A DNA stretch of 64,000 nt, taken from JALNZU01 sp964463695. GTDB lineage: Bacteria; Bacteroidota; Bacteroidia; Bacteroidales; F082. The translations under genes and the position numbers were made by a program. The notes under the pieces were generated by a model, which was not told the origin of the DNA, did not search any database, and was given only the letters and a program-made list of their open reading frames with translations. Location: the NCBI GenBank assembly GCA_964463695.1, contig CAYXCZ010000006.1:62001-126000 (forward strand), in the 5' to 3' direction. Of the stretch, positions 18,359 through 27,283 are shown in pieces. Position 1 is the stretch's first letter; every line of letters starts with the position of its first letter.

Positions 18359-19003
18359 ATGATACATATTAAAAAATTCATTTTCAACCCTTTTCAGGTC
18401 AACACCTATTTATTATATGATGAGACTAAAGAATGCGTTATCATCGATGCAGCCTGTTGCAATGGTGATGAAGAGCTGGCAATAAGTCAATTTATCGCTT
18501 TAAATAATTTAAAACCCGTTCATTTATTAAGTACTCATACACATATTGATCATATTCTGGGAAACCCTTTTATTGCCGACACTTACAATCTGAATCTTGC
18601 TGCTCATGCTGATAGCGCAATATATCTGGAAAGAGCAGGTGACTATGCTGCAAATTATGGCTTGCCGCTTTCGAGGGTTGAGCCAATAGGTCAGTATCTA
18701 TCCGATGGGCAAATTATCCGTTTTGGAAATTCGGCATTGACAGTCTTGCATACGCCTGGTCATGCCAATGGCAGCGTTTGTTTTTATGCAGATCAACAGG
18801 ATTTTGTTGTAGTAGGTGATGTGCTTTTTTACCAAAGCATTGGAAGGACCGACCTACCGGGTGGTGATTATGATATTTTGAAAAACAGTATCTGGAGCAA
18901 ATTATTTGTTCTTCCTGAAAAAACCATTGTCTTTCCTGGTCATGGACCCGAAACAACAATCGGTAGCGAAAAAATCAGCAATCCTTTTGTTGCTTTAGGA
19001 TAG
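18359..19003 (+). CDS. Metallo-beta-lactamase-fold hydrolase (glyoxalase II-like)
   Basis: A 214-residue single-domain MBL-fold hydrolase. The metal site is visible: HTHIDH (STHTHIDHILGN), a later His (LHTPGHANGSVCF), the bridging Asp (VVVGDVLFYQSIGRTDLPGGD) and the final His (VFPGHGPETTIGSE). The spacing and the GRTDLPGGD block match the YcbL/glyoxalase II-like subgroup, which hydrolyses thioesters such as S-D-lactoylglutathione. Bacteroidota often lack glutathione, so the natural thiol is uncertain. The 3' end overlaps the convergent glycosyltransferase gene by 29 nt. Confidence 0.9.
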   Translation: MIHIKKFIFNPFQVNTYLLYDETKECVIIDAACCNGDEELAISQFIALNNLKPVHLLSTHTHIDHILGNPFIADTYNLNLAAHADSAIYLERAGDYAANYGLPLSRVEPIGQYLSDGQIIRFGNSALTVLHTPGHANGSVCFYADQQDFVVVGDVLFYQSIGRTDLPGGDYDILKNSIWSKLFVLPEKTIVFPGHGPETTIGSEKISNPFVALG

Positions 19004-20000
19004 GTTTTTCAGGAAAGCTTGAGATCCTCTGCAGTGAATTTGCAATTTCCCTCGTATCCAGTTGATTCATGCAATTGAAATGACTTTTCGGACAGGATGA
19101 ATGTCCGATTTTGCTGCATGGTCTGCATGGAAGGCCTTTTTTTTCGATTATCACAACACGCTCTTTGTGCTGTGGGATATATGGAAACATGCCTAATTCG
19201 GGCACTGTATTACCCCAAACGGAAACGGTTGGCTTATTAAAAGCAGCTGCGATATGCATTAATCCGGTATCGTTGGTTATAACAGCTTTTGCCTGTTGGA
19301 TAAGGCTTGCCGATTGATCAAGCTTCAGAATCCCACAGGTATTCCACACTTTGTTTCCAAGAGCCTGCTCAATGTAAGCCGCTCGTTCCATGTCATCTTT
19401 TCCACCGAGCAACACAACAGGCAAGGGGAGCTGCTCAATAACCTCTATTACTTTTTCAACAGGCAAAATCTTGGTGAAATGATTGCCTCCAATAACACAT
19501 GCAAAAAAACCATTCTCAAAGCCAGGTGGAAAACTCCCCGGATTCATTAAGTATTGATCATCAATAAAATAGTCAAGTCCTTGCCCGTCATTTTTAACAC
19601 CTAAGGATTTGACAGCCTCAAAATACCTGTCAACGATATGAACATCAGGCATCACCTTCCATTTGAAATGTACCAACAGGTATTTGCGTAGGTTTAATTT
19701 AGGAAAACTGTGGCTTTTTATGCCGAGCGCAAAACGTATCCTAAATGAGCGAAGGTTAACATGCAAGTCAACTATGTGATCATACTTTTCATTTTTGAGT
19801 GAAGGGATAATTTCTGAAAACTTATCTTCAAGAAGGTGGACTTTATCAACAAATGGATTCTGCTGATAGATGGATGCAAACGATTTTTTTGTCAGAACAT
19901 GAATTTCAACCTCATTGAGCTGTTTTTTCATGCAGCGCAGAATCGGGCTGGTAAGCACGATATCACCTATGGAACTGAAGCGTATGACTAAAACTTTCAA
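18975..20000 (-). CDS. Family 9 glycosyltransferase (heptosyltransferase-like)
   Basis: A 341-residue GT9-family enzyme with the GT-B fold. The N-terminus VLVIRFSSIGDIVLTSPIL is the family signature, DLHVNLRSFRIRF is in the first Rossmann domain, and NDTGLMHIAAAFNKPTVSVWG is the donor-binding motif near residue 245. Members transfer heptose or other sugars to lipopolysaccharide core or to similar envelope glycans. No other LPS genes are adjacent, so the acceptor is unknown. A minus-strand -7 box TATTTTTG lies at 20019-20026 in front of the start. The 3' end overlaps the convergent hydrolase gene by 29 nt. Confidence 0.9.
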   Translation of the reverse strand: MKVLVIRFSSIGDIVLTSPILRCMKKQLNEVEIHVLTKKSFASIYQQNPFVDKVHLLEDKFSEIIPSLKNEKYDHIVDLHVNLRSFRIRFALGIKSHSFPKLNLRKYLLVHFKWKVMPDVHIVDRYFEAVKSLGVKNDGQGLDYFIDDQYLMNPGSFPPGFENGFFACVIGGNHFTKILPVEKVIEVIEQLPLPVVLLGGKDDMERAAYIEQALGNKVWNTCGILKLDQSASLIQQAKAVITNDTGLMHIAAAFNKPTVSVWGNTVPELGMFPYIPQHKERVVIIEKKGLPCRPCSKIGHSSCPKSHFNCMNQLDTREIANSLQRISSFPEKPILKQQKDC

Positions 20001-20079
20001 TTTTTATAAATATAGCTGCAAAAATAGTGCAATTGAAGGTATATTCTCCATGAAAATGATCTAACAGGTCATAGTCAGC

Positions 20080-20109
20080 TTGGTCAAGCCCGAAAAACCA
20101 CTAATTTTG
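20080..20109 (+). promoter_or_regulatory. Strong Bacteroidota promoter for tatD-ansA
   Basis: TTG (20080-20082), 19 nt, TAATTTTG (20102-20109): both elements and the spacing match the consensus. The predicted start of transcription is near 20115, essentially at the tatD ATG (20114). Confidence 0.65.
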
Positions 20110-20113
20110 CGGC

Positions 20114-20890
20114 ATGCACTTGATAGATACCCACACCCATCTTTATCTGGAACATTTTGATTCCGATCGTGATGATATGCTGCAACGAGCTTTTTCTGCA
20201 GGAATTCATCAGCTTTTTTTACCAAATATTGACATGGACAGCTTGCAACCAATGCTGGAATTGTGTCGGAACTTCCCATCAAACTGTTTCCCAATGATTG
20301 GGTTGCATCCAACTTCTGTTGGAGAAAATGTGAATGAACAGCTTAGATTTCTAGAAGAAGCTATGGCTCATTCAAAATTTTACGCAATAGGTGAAATAGG
20401 AATTGATTTGTATTGGGATAAAACTTTTATAGATGCGCAAATTACAGCATTTCGAACCCAGCTTGACTGGGCAAAGAAACTAAACTTGCCCGTTGTCATA
20501 CACACGCGTGATGCATTTCCACTCATTCTCGATCTTGTTGAAGAAGCGCAGGATGGAAACCTGACAGGTGTTTTTCATTGCTTTACAGGAGATGAAACAG
20601 ATGCAAAACGCATCATGGACATGAATTTTATGATAGGAATAGGAGGGGTTATTACTTACAAAAAATCCCATTTGCCCGAAGTGTTGCAACATGTTCCTTT
20701 GGATTTTATGGTGCTTGAAACAGATAGTCCTTATCTGCCACCTGTTCCTTATAGGGGCAAGCGTAACGAAAGCAGTTACATGATTGAAACAGCCCTCAAA
20801 TTAGCAGAAATCAAAGGCGTATCAATGGAGGAAATTGCCATGATGACAACTCGTAATGCTCAGAAATTATTTAAAATAAGCACTTTATGA
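20114..20890 (+). CDS. tatD: TatD-family metal-dependent DNase
   Basis: A 258-residue TIM-barrel hydrolase. Metal ligands and family motifs are present: DTHTHLYLEHFD at the N-terminus, IGEIGIDLYWD, VIHTRDA, FHCFTGD and LETDSPYLPP. TatD proteins are 3'-5' exonucleases for single-stranded or damaged DNA, and some act as D-aminoacyl-tRNA deacylase-like enzymes. The family starts right at this Met, so the start is secure. The predicted transcription start coincides with it, which hints at a leaderless message. The stop overlaps the ansA start (ATGA at 20887-20890), so the two genes are translationally coupled. Confidence 0.94.
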   Translation: MHLIDTHTHLYLEHFDSDRDDMLQRAFSAGIHQLFLPNIDMDSLQPMLELCRNFPSNCFPMIGLHPTSVGENVNEQLRFLEEAMAHSKFYAIGEIGIDLYWDKTFIDAQITAFRTQLDWAKKLNLPVVIHTRDAFPLILDLVEEAQDGNLTGVFHCFTGDETDAKRIMDMNFMIGIGGVITYKKSHLPEVLQHVPLDFMVLETDSPYLPPVPYRGKRNESSYMIETALKLAEIKGVSMEEIAMMTTRNAQKLFKISTL

Positions 20891-21921
20891 CAGAAGAAAA
20901 AACATCGGTACTGGTTATTTATACCGGAGGAACGATCGGGATGACAAAAGATAGTGTCACCGGAGCGCTTGTCCCTTTTGATTTTAGTAATATTTATGAG
21001 CAGATGCCAGTGCTTAAAAATTTCGATTATAAGATTGATTTTCATTCTTTTGAAACACTAATCGACTCTTCAAACATGAAGCCCTCATTTTGGATCAGTT
21101 TGGCAGAAATAATTGAAGATAACTACGAGCATTACGATGGTTTTGTTGTTTTGCATGGTTCCGATACAATGGCATACACAGCCTCGGCATTGAGTTTCAT
21201 GCTTGAAAATCTCAATAAGCCGGTCATCTTCACCGGTTCTCAGTTGCCAATGGGAGTGATACGAACCGATGGAAGAGAGAATTTCCTAACCTCAATTGAA
21301 ATCGCTGCAGCAAAAGAAGAAAGCATGGCCATAGTGCCGGAAGTGGCCATATATTTTGAGAATCAGTTGATGCGTGGCAACCGTACAACAAAGTTTAACG
21401 CCGAACGCTTCAACGCTTTTGTTTCGGGAAATTATCCTTTGCTTGCTGATGTGGGTGTTCATATCCGGTTTAATAAGTCAAACATTCTTAAACCCAACTT
21501 TAAGAAATTAAAGGTTCATACTAAGCTTGATTTTAATGTCACCATTTTGAAGTTGTTTCCTGGTATTTCAGAGAATATCGTTAAAAACACCCTTGCTATT
21601 CCAGGTCTCAAAGCTTTGATACTTGAAACCTTTGGTTCAGGAAATGCACCAACTGATGAATGGTTTATTGGTTGTTTGGAAGAAGCGATCAAAGGTGGTC
21701 TTATAATTTACAACGTAACTCAGTGTAAATCAGGATCTGTCGAACTTGGAAAATATGCTACTAGTCTTGGCTTGGAGCGTATTGGAGTTATTGGTGGATT
21801 TGATATCACCACCGAATCAGCCTTGTCGAAGCTCATGTATTTGATAGGGGAAGGTTATCCCAAAGAAAGAGTCATCGAGTTGCTTCAACTGCCTATACGG
21901 GGCGAAATGACAGTTGAATAA
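20887..21921 (+). CDS. ansA: Type I (cytoplasmic) L-asparaginase
   Basis: A 344-residue enzyme that hydrolyses L-asparagine to aspartate and ammonia. Catalytic motifs: YTGGTIGM with the nucleophile Thr near residue 15, and VVLHGSDTMAYTASALSFML with the second Thr/Asp/Lys-type site. There is no signal peptide, which together with TGSQLPMGVIRTDGR places it with cytoplasmic AnsA rather than the periplasmic type II enzyme. It overlaps tatD by 4 nt. No other nitrogen-metabolism gene is adjacent. Confidence 0.94.
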   Translation: MTEEKTSVLVIYTGGTIGMTKDSVTGALVPFDFSNIYEQMPVLKNFDYKIDFHSFETLIDSSNMKPSFWISLAEIIEDNYEHYDGFVVLHGSDTMAYTASALSFMLENLNKPVIFTGSQLPMGVIRTDGRENFLTSIEIAAAKEESMAIVPEVAIYFENQLMRGNRTTKFNAERFNAFVSGNYPLLADVGVHIRFNKSNILKPNFKKLKVHTKLDFNVTILKLFPGISENIVKNTLAIPGLKALILETFGSGNAPTDEWFIGCLEEAIKGGLIIYNVTQCKSGSVELGKYATSLGLERIGVIGGFDITTESALSKLMYLIGEGYPKERVIELLQLPIRGEMTVE

Positions 21922-22010
21922 CTGTTTAATTAAAAACAACAAGCTTGTAAGATACAAACATTACTTTTGTGGTTTCAAAAATGCTTTTAATTCATTTATA
22001 ACTTCGTTTT

Positions 22011-25000
22011 ATGAAAATTCTCCGCATCACATTACTTCTTGCTTTGGCAATCAACTTTTTTAATCAGGCTACTGCTGAGCAACTTTTACTTATTAAAACG
22101 ACCAACATCTCACATCAGCGCAACTTATCTGCAAATCCTGCATTCAGAATTCATCTTTTTCAAGAGAATTGGGTTGTTGCAACGAGTGAATCAGTGCCAA
22201 AAGAGCCGTATCATTTTTTAATGAATGAGCCATGGACCTCAGGTAAGAATGTTTATATCGTTTACGTGCCCGAGAGTCAGACTGAAGAATTTTTAATACA
22301 AAGGCCTGGTGCTGAGATACTATACCAGGAAGCCGATTTTGTTATTGTTGCAGCAGATGAGGTGAAATTCGGACAACTTAAACCATTTAAAACCGATGGA
22401 ATGGTTCGGATAATGCCCACTTTGGCACGATTACCGAAGGAAACCAGCTTGAGTTTTAATCGCAAAGGCAATCCTGATCCATGGATTCAGTCAATGCTTG
22501 ATCAGGTTTCAGCAACAAATATTACGGCAACAGTACAGCATTTGCAAAACTATGGGACGCGTAATGCTTACAAGGCTCAAAGTGTTGTTGCTCAGAACTG
22601 GATCAGAGATCAATTTCAAAGCTATGGTTTAAGTGTTGAAGTAATGGATTTTAATATGCCTTCTGGAAGTGCAAGTGACAATGTGATTGCCACACTCACA
22701 GGCACAAAATATCCAGAGGAATATATTGTACTTGGAGGCCATTACGACTCATATACCGGTGGCTCAGCCGAACCAGGTGCTGATGACAATGCTTCAGGTA
22801 CGGCAGGTGTTTTGGAAATTGCCCGGATAATGAGCCAACAAAGTTTCGACAGGTCAATAATTTTCTGTGCCTTCTCAGGTGAAGAGTATGGACTATACGG
22901 AAGTGCTGCCTATGCCAGCAGAGCCGCTCAACTTGGCATGGATATCCATGGTTATTTTAATCTTGACATGATTGGATACCTCAAACCAGGGAACACAACC
23001 ATTAAGTCAACACTTATTTTCCCAGCGGGAGCCCAGGAACTGGCATCATTTTATACTGAGGTTGCATCAACTTATTTACCTGATTTTGTAATTACCACAG
23101 GATCGCTTTCGGGAGGTGACAGTGATCACACTTCTTTTAACAACAGTGGTTTTATGGGTATTTTCCCTTTTGAAGCTGTTCCAGATTATAGCCCTTATAT
23201 CCACACAAGTAATGATATTATTGGACCAAGTTATAACAATGAAGCACAGGCTGCTGTCTTTACACAAGCTTCATTGGCAGCCGCTGCAACACTGGCAAAC
23301 CGTCTTAACCCTCCACGTGGACTAGCCGCTTTAGCTGGTGATCAGGTGGTTGAACTTAACTGGACTGCCCTGCCTGACGCTGCTTCATTTAATATCTATA
23401 GAAACGGAAGCCTGTTAGGCAACTTAAATTCAAATCAATATAGTGATTTTGATGTTGTAAATGGTACTCCATACACCTATTATATTACAGCAATTTATGC
23501 CGATAGCAATCTCGAATCATATCCTTCAAACAGTGTGACGGTAACACCGATGCCTCCTATGTCGCTGCCTTTTATTACCAATTTTGAAAATGGCGCACCT
23601 TATTTTGAATTTTTCGGAGGCTGGGGACTTTCAACAACACAGTCCTATTCACCAAATCATTCGATAACTGAGAGCCCAACAGGAGAGTATCAGGATGACA
23701 CTGAGAGTTTCGCTTACTTGCGTCCGTTCAGCTTGAACACAGGTTTTACATCTGCCGAAATCTCGTTCTGGACAAAATATGTCCTGGAAACAAACTATGA
23801 TTATATGTATTTGGAAGTTTCTACCAACGGAACTAATTGGGTTCAGCTGGCTCAATATAATGGTTCACAATCAGCATGGCAGAAAAAAACCTATAACCTG
23901 AACAGTTATCTGGGTCAGAATTATATTCAGTTTAGGTTTCGATTTACGAGCGATATGTCAGTTACAGAAGATGGCATGTATATCGATGATTTTCAAATTG
24001 CTACTGAGGGTGGATTTTTTACCCAAAGCAGCATATTTGTTCCCGGATGGAACACATTGTCAAGCCACGTGATCCCATCTTCAGGAAGCCTGGAAGATGT
24101 TTTTGCACCAATCGAATCAAATCTGATTGCAGTACAAACGCTAGAAGGCATTTATTTACCACAACAAAATATCAACACTATAGGAAGCTGGAATTCTGCT
24201 TTAGGGTATAAAGTGAAGGTTTCTTCACCCTGCGGACTCACAATCGCAGGTCCGGAAAAGTCAGCAACATCACTTCAGCTGGAGGCGGGATGGAATCTTA
24301 TTCCTGTATTAAGCGAATGTAATGTTTCAGTTGACGAACTATTTAGCAATCAGCCAACTGCACTGGAAATGCTGAAGGAAGTGGGCTCAAACAACGTTTA
24401 TTGGCCATCAAAGAGTTTAGCTAATTTAAATTTGCTCATTCCATCCAAAGCATATATGGTTAAACTGTCAGAGCCGGTTCAGGTTGCATTTCCTTCATGT
24501 AAGTCTTTTGCTCCTGAAAATGAAAATCATTTCAGAGCAGGTGAAATCACAGCAACAGCAAACACACATATTTTCGGGCTCTCTCCTCTTGCTTTATCAG
24601 TTGGGACTATCGGTGATCAATTAATTGCATACAATGGAGATGGTTTAGCAGTTGGCATTTTAACAATAGAAGATATTAGTCAGAATGGTGCTATAGCCGT
24701 GTTCGGAAACGATAGTTTAAGTACAATTATTGATGGGATGTTGGAAGGCGAAGCCGTTCAATGGAAACTATGGCAAGCTTCAAGTGGATATTATTTCGAC
24801 CTAACACCAACCTATTCAGATGTTCAGGCACAGCTTGGGATTTATATGCATGAAGGCATCTCTTTTGTTGAATCCTTTGAGGCCGATGCTACCGGATTGA
24901 ACGAAAAAGAATCAGGACTGGTTCTTTATCCAAATCCTGCAAATGATCATTTGTTTATTCCATCATCAATGGTTCAGAATAGTCAGATTGAAATTATCTC

Positions 25001-25139
25001 GCTTGAAGGAAAATCCATGATGACATTTTCAGCAACAGCTGATGGAAAAATAGATATTTCGCAATTGCATCCAGGGATTTATATCATAAATTTTGTTTCC
25101 AATGGCAAAACATTAGTTACACGTTTTATCAAAAAATAG
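22011..25139 (+). CDS. T9SS-exported M28-family aminopeptidase, multidomain
   Basis: A 1042-residue secreted peptidase. After a signal peptide (MKILRITLLLALAINFFNQATA) comes a propeptide-like region of about 130 residues, then an M28 domain (about 160-425). Its zinc ligands are visible as GGHYDSY, GADDNASGT, SGEEYGL, NLDMIGY and the final His in SPYIHTSND. A fibronectin-III-like module follows at about 430-510 and a jelly-roll/MAM-like adhesive module at about 520-660 (ISFWTKYV, YIDDFQIA). The end (about 960-1042) is a T9SS sorting domain (LVLYPNPANDHLFI, GIYIINFVSNGKTLVTRFIKK). It probably removes N-terminal residues from external peptides at the cell surface. Confidence 0.92.
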   Translation: MKILRITLLLALAINFFNQATAEQLLLIKTTNISHQRNLSANPAFRIHLFQENWVVATSESVPKEPYHFLMNEPWTSGKNVYIVYVPESQTEEFLIQRPGAEILYQEADFVIVAADEVKFGQLKPFKTDGMVRIMPTLARLPKETSLSFNRKGNPDPWIQSMLDQVSATNITATVQHLQNYGTRNAYKAQSVVAQNWIRDQFQSYGLSVEVMDFNMPSGSASDNVIATLTGTKYPEEYIVLGGHYDSYTGGSAEPGADDNASGTAGVLEIARIMSQQSFDRSIIFCAFSGEEYGLYGSAAYASRAAQLGMDIHGYFNLDMIGYLKPGNTTIKSTLIFPAGAQELASFYTEVASTYLPDFVITTGSLSGGDSDHTSFNNSGFMGIFPFEAVPDYSPYIHTSNDIIGPSYNNEAQAAVFTQASLAAAATLANRLNPPRGLAALAGDQVVELNWTALPDAASFNIYRNGSLLGNLNSNQYSDFDVVNGTPYTYYITAIYADSNLESYPSNSVTVTPMPPMSLPFITNFENGAPYFEFFGGWGLSTTQSYSPNHSITESPTGEYQDDTESFAYLRPFSLNTGFTSAEISFWTKYVLETNYDYMYLEVSTNGTNWVQLAQYNGSQSAWQKKTYNLNSYLGQNYIQFRFRFTSDMSVTEDGMYIDDFQIATEGGFFTQSSIFVPGWNTLSSHVIPSSGSLEDVFAPIESNLIAVQTLEGIYLPQQNINTIGSWNSALGYKVKVSSPCGLTIAGPEKSATSLQLEAGWNLIPVLSECNVSVDELFSNQPTALEMLKEVGSNNVYWPSKSLANLNLLIPSKAYMVKLSEPVQVAFPSCKSFAPENENHFRAGEITATANTHIFGLSPLALSVGTIGDQLIAYNGDGLAVGILTIEDISQNGAIAVFGNDSLSTIIDGMLEGEAVQWKLWQASSGYYFDLTPTYSDVQAQLGIYMHEGISFVESFEADATGLNEKESGLVLYPNPANDHLFIPSSMVQNSQIEIISLEGKSMMTFSATADGKIDISQLHPGIYIINFVSNGKTLVTRFIKK

Positions 25140-25302
25140 GTAAGTTGTCACGTAAGATTCGAATTCTATGGTAGAATAAAACGGAATAAATATCGTTTAG
25201 ATTCATTACAAACTAAATGGATAAAGCTAAAAGATAGATGATGATTAAAAAAAAGATGTACTTTTGGCAACCGTTTTTATAAGCTCCTTCGAGGAACAAT
25301 TT

Positions 25303-25390
25303 GGAGAGATGGCCGAGTGGTTGAAGGCGCACGCCTGGAAAGTGTGTGTACCTCAAAAGGGTACCGCGGGTTCGAATCCCGCTCTCTCCG
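25303..25390 (+). tRNA. tRNA-Ser (anticodon GGA)
   Basis: A class II tRNA of 88 nt. The acceptor stem is GGAGAGA (25303-25309) with TCTCTCC (25383-25389) and discriminator G at 25390; CCA is not encoded. The anticodon stem is CACGC/GTGTG with loop CTGGAAA, giving anticodon GGA, which reads UCC/UCU serine codons. The long variable arm (around TACC...GGTACC) and the TTCGAATCC T-loop confirm serine type. Confidence 0.96.
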
Positions 25391-25517
25391 CAAAATCTTA
25401 ATACAATATCTGGATGTTGTTGCAAGATTATTTTATACATTTGCCTCTTTGAAACTTTTAACAATTTAATTAATAATCACACAAACGGAATTAATGTAGT
25501 AATCAACACTCTTAACT

Positions 25518-26285
25518 ATGAAAAAATTAATTGCTTTATTGATGATCGCTGGTATAATGACAATCGGGTATAACAGCATTGTATCTGCTCAGGATGCCAC
25601 TGGATCTGCCGAAACAACAAGTGTTGGAATGCAGACTGACGAAGCAGCTCCAAGAACTTTCCATGAAGAAATGAAAGAACGTTTCATCGAAGGGGGCCCG
25701 GTTTGGATGGCACCTATTCTTCTTACACTCATTTTTGGATTAGCTATTGCTATGGAAAGAATTATTTATTTAACTCTTAGCGGTACCAACACAACAAAAC
25801 TTCTTAACGGTATTGAATCAGCATTAGCTAAAGGCGGTGTTGAAGAAGCAAAAAAACTTTGCCGCGATACAAGAGGCCCTGTGGCAAGTATTTTCTATCA
25901 AGGCTTAATGAGATATGATAATGGTATAGAAGAGGTTGAAAAAGCTGTTGTTTCTTATGGCTCTGTAATTACAGGCCGGATGGAGTCTGGAATCAGCTGG
26001 ATTTCGTTGTTTATCGCGTTGGCGCCTATGCTTGGTTTCTTGGGTACAGTTGTTGGGATGATTCAGGCTTTTGATGATATCGCTGCAGCAGGTGATATTT
26101 CTCCCCAAATCGTTGCTAATGGTATTAAAATCGCTTTGTTAACAACTGTATTTGGTTTGATCGTAGCTATTTTCTTACAGATTCTTTATAACTACATCAT
26201 TTCAAAAGTTGATTCTTTGATCGGCAGCATGGAAGATACTTCCATTAGTTTTATGGACATGATGTACAAATACACTAAAAAATAG
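25518..26285 (+). CDS. exbB: MotA/TolQ/ExbB-family proton channel subunit
   Basis: A 255-residue inner-membrane protein. It begins with a signal-like helix (KKLIALLMIAGIMTIGYNSIVSAQ), then has the TolQ/ExbB core: one helix near residue 60-80 (WMAPILLTLIFGLAIAMERIIYL), a cytoplasmic loop, and two C-terminal helices (SLFIALAPMLGFLGTVVGMIQAF and GIKIALLTTVFGLIVAIFLQILYN). The GFLGTVVGM motif is the family signature. It would form the pentameric stator around ExbD and use the proton gradient to drive TonB-type or other trans-envelope work. A possible promoter, TACATTTG, lies at 25436-25443. It is the first gene of a four-gene cluster with no TonB or TolA. Confidence 0.92.
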   Translation: MKKLIALLMIAGIMTIGYNSIVSAQDATGSAETTSVGMQTDEAAPRTFHEEMKERFIEGGPVWMAPILLTLIFGLAIAMERIIYLTLSGTNTTKLLNGIESALAKGGVEEAKKLCRDTRGPVASIFYQGLMRYDNGIEEVEKAVVSYGSVITGRMESGISWISLFIALAPMLGFLGTVVGMIQAFDDIAAAGDISPQIVANGIKIALLTTVFGLIVAIFLQILYNYIISKVDSLIGSMEDTSISFMDMMYKYTKK

Positions 26286-26290
26286 AAACC

Positions 26291-26704
26291 ATGGAAGATA
26301 AATTTCAAAAATATCTTAGCTGGGGTTTTTATGCTACCATGGCCATTGGCAGTCTCTTAGGAGTTTTGTTCTTTATTAATGGAGGCTTTGAGTTACTTAT
26401 CCAGTTCTCTTACGTTCTGATGATACTAACTGCAATAATTTCGCTTATTTCGCCAATATTTTCATTTGTTCAGCATCCAAAAAATACAAAAAATATTTAT
26501 ATGATGCTTGGTATAGTAGGCGTGATTGCAATCATTTCTTATCTGATGGCCGGTAACAACTACAGCGCTTTAGAGTTAGAAATGCATAAAATCTCTGCGA
26601 CAGAATCTGTTAATATCAGTTTCGGATTGGTATTTACGTTCATTGTGATGATTTTAACGGTTATCTCTGTTCTTTTTTCTAGTGTTTACAGATTATTTAA
26701 GTAG
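26291..26704 (+). CDS. Four-helix membrane protein within the ExbB/ExbD cluster
   Basis: A 137-residue protein that I do not recognise from any named family. It has four hydrophobic helices (about 13-33, 38-60, 69-88 and 107-131), joined by short loops, with no conserved catalytic or charged residue in the membrane apart from the acidic turn SALELEMHKISATES between helices 3 and 4. It starts 5 nt after exbB and ends 8 nt before the first exbD, so it is firmly in the operon. That position suggests a structural subunit or stabiliser of the ExbB-ExbD complex. The function is inference only. Confidence 0.7.
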   Translation: MEDKFQKYLSWGFYATMAIGSLLGVLFFINGGFELLIQFSYVLMILTAIISLISPIFSFVQHPKNTKNIYMMLGIVGVIAIISYLMAGNNYSALELEMHKISATESVNISFGLVFTFIVMILTVISVLFSSVYRLFK

Positions 26705-26712
26705 TAAATATT

Positions 26713-27282
26713 ATGAGAAGAGCAGCACCCGAAATCAATGCAGGTTCGATGGCAGACATTGCCTTCCTCTTGCTGATTTTCTTCCTTGTTACTACAACTA
26801 TGGATGTTGATTCGGGGATTACCCGCCGATTGCCTCCGCCTGTTGACACACCAGATGATGTGAGAATCAAGGAAAGAAATGTTTTGAATGTTTTGATTAA
26901 CAAGAACAACAGATTGCTGGTAAATGGACTTCCTGGTGATATCAGTAACCTGAAGGATGCGGCTAAGGAATTTATGACACCTCATTTTCCGGATAATCCA
27001 AATTACCCGGAAGTTGAAGAAGTAACGATTCCACTTATTGGTACAATTTACAACTCAAAAGGTGTTATCTCGCTTAAAAATGACCGGGGAACATCTTATG
27101 ATATGTATATTCAGGTACAAAATGAGCTGGCGCGTGCTTTTAATGAGATCAAAGACGAACTGTCTGTCAGTCGGTTTGGAACCAAATTTGAAAACTTGCC
27201 CGCTGACAAAAAGGAAGCCATTAATGATGCTGTTCCTGTGCGTGTGTCTGAAGCTGAACCTGAAAATATAGGAGAAAATTGA
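26713..27282 (+). CDS. exbD: ExbD/TolR-family protein (first of two)
   Basis: A 189-residue protein with a short cytoplasmic N-terminus, one transmembrane helix (ADIAFLLLIFFLVTTTM) and a periplasmic domain. The conserved membrane Asp of the proton path is present in SMADIAFLL. The periplasmic part (INKNNRLLVNG, YIQVQNELARAFNEI) follows the TolR/ExbD fold, with an insertion relative to E. coli ExbD (about 140 residues). It is separated by 1 nt from the second ExbD gene. It would be a rotor/stator partner of ExbB. Confidence 0.92.
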   Translation: MRRAAPEINAGSMADIAFLLLIFFLVTTTMDVDSGITRRLPPPVDTPDDVRIKERNVLNVLINKNNRLLVNGLPGDISNLKDAAKEFMTPHFPDNPNYPEVEEVTIPLIGTIYNSKGVISLKNDRGTSYDMYIQVQNELARAFNEIKDELSVSRFGTKFENLPADKKEAINDAVPVRVSEAEPENIGEN

Positions 27283-27283
27283 T

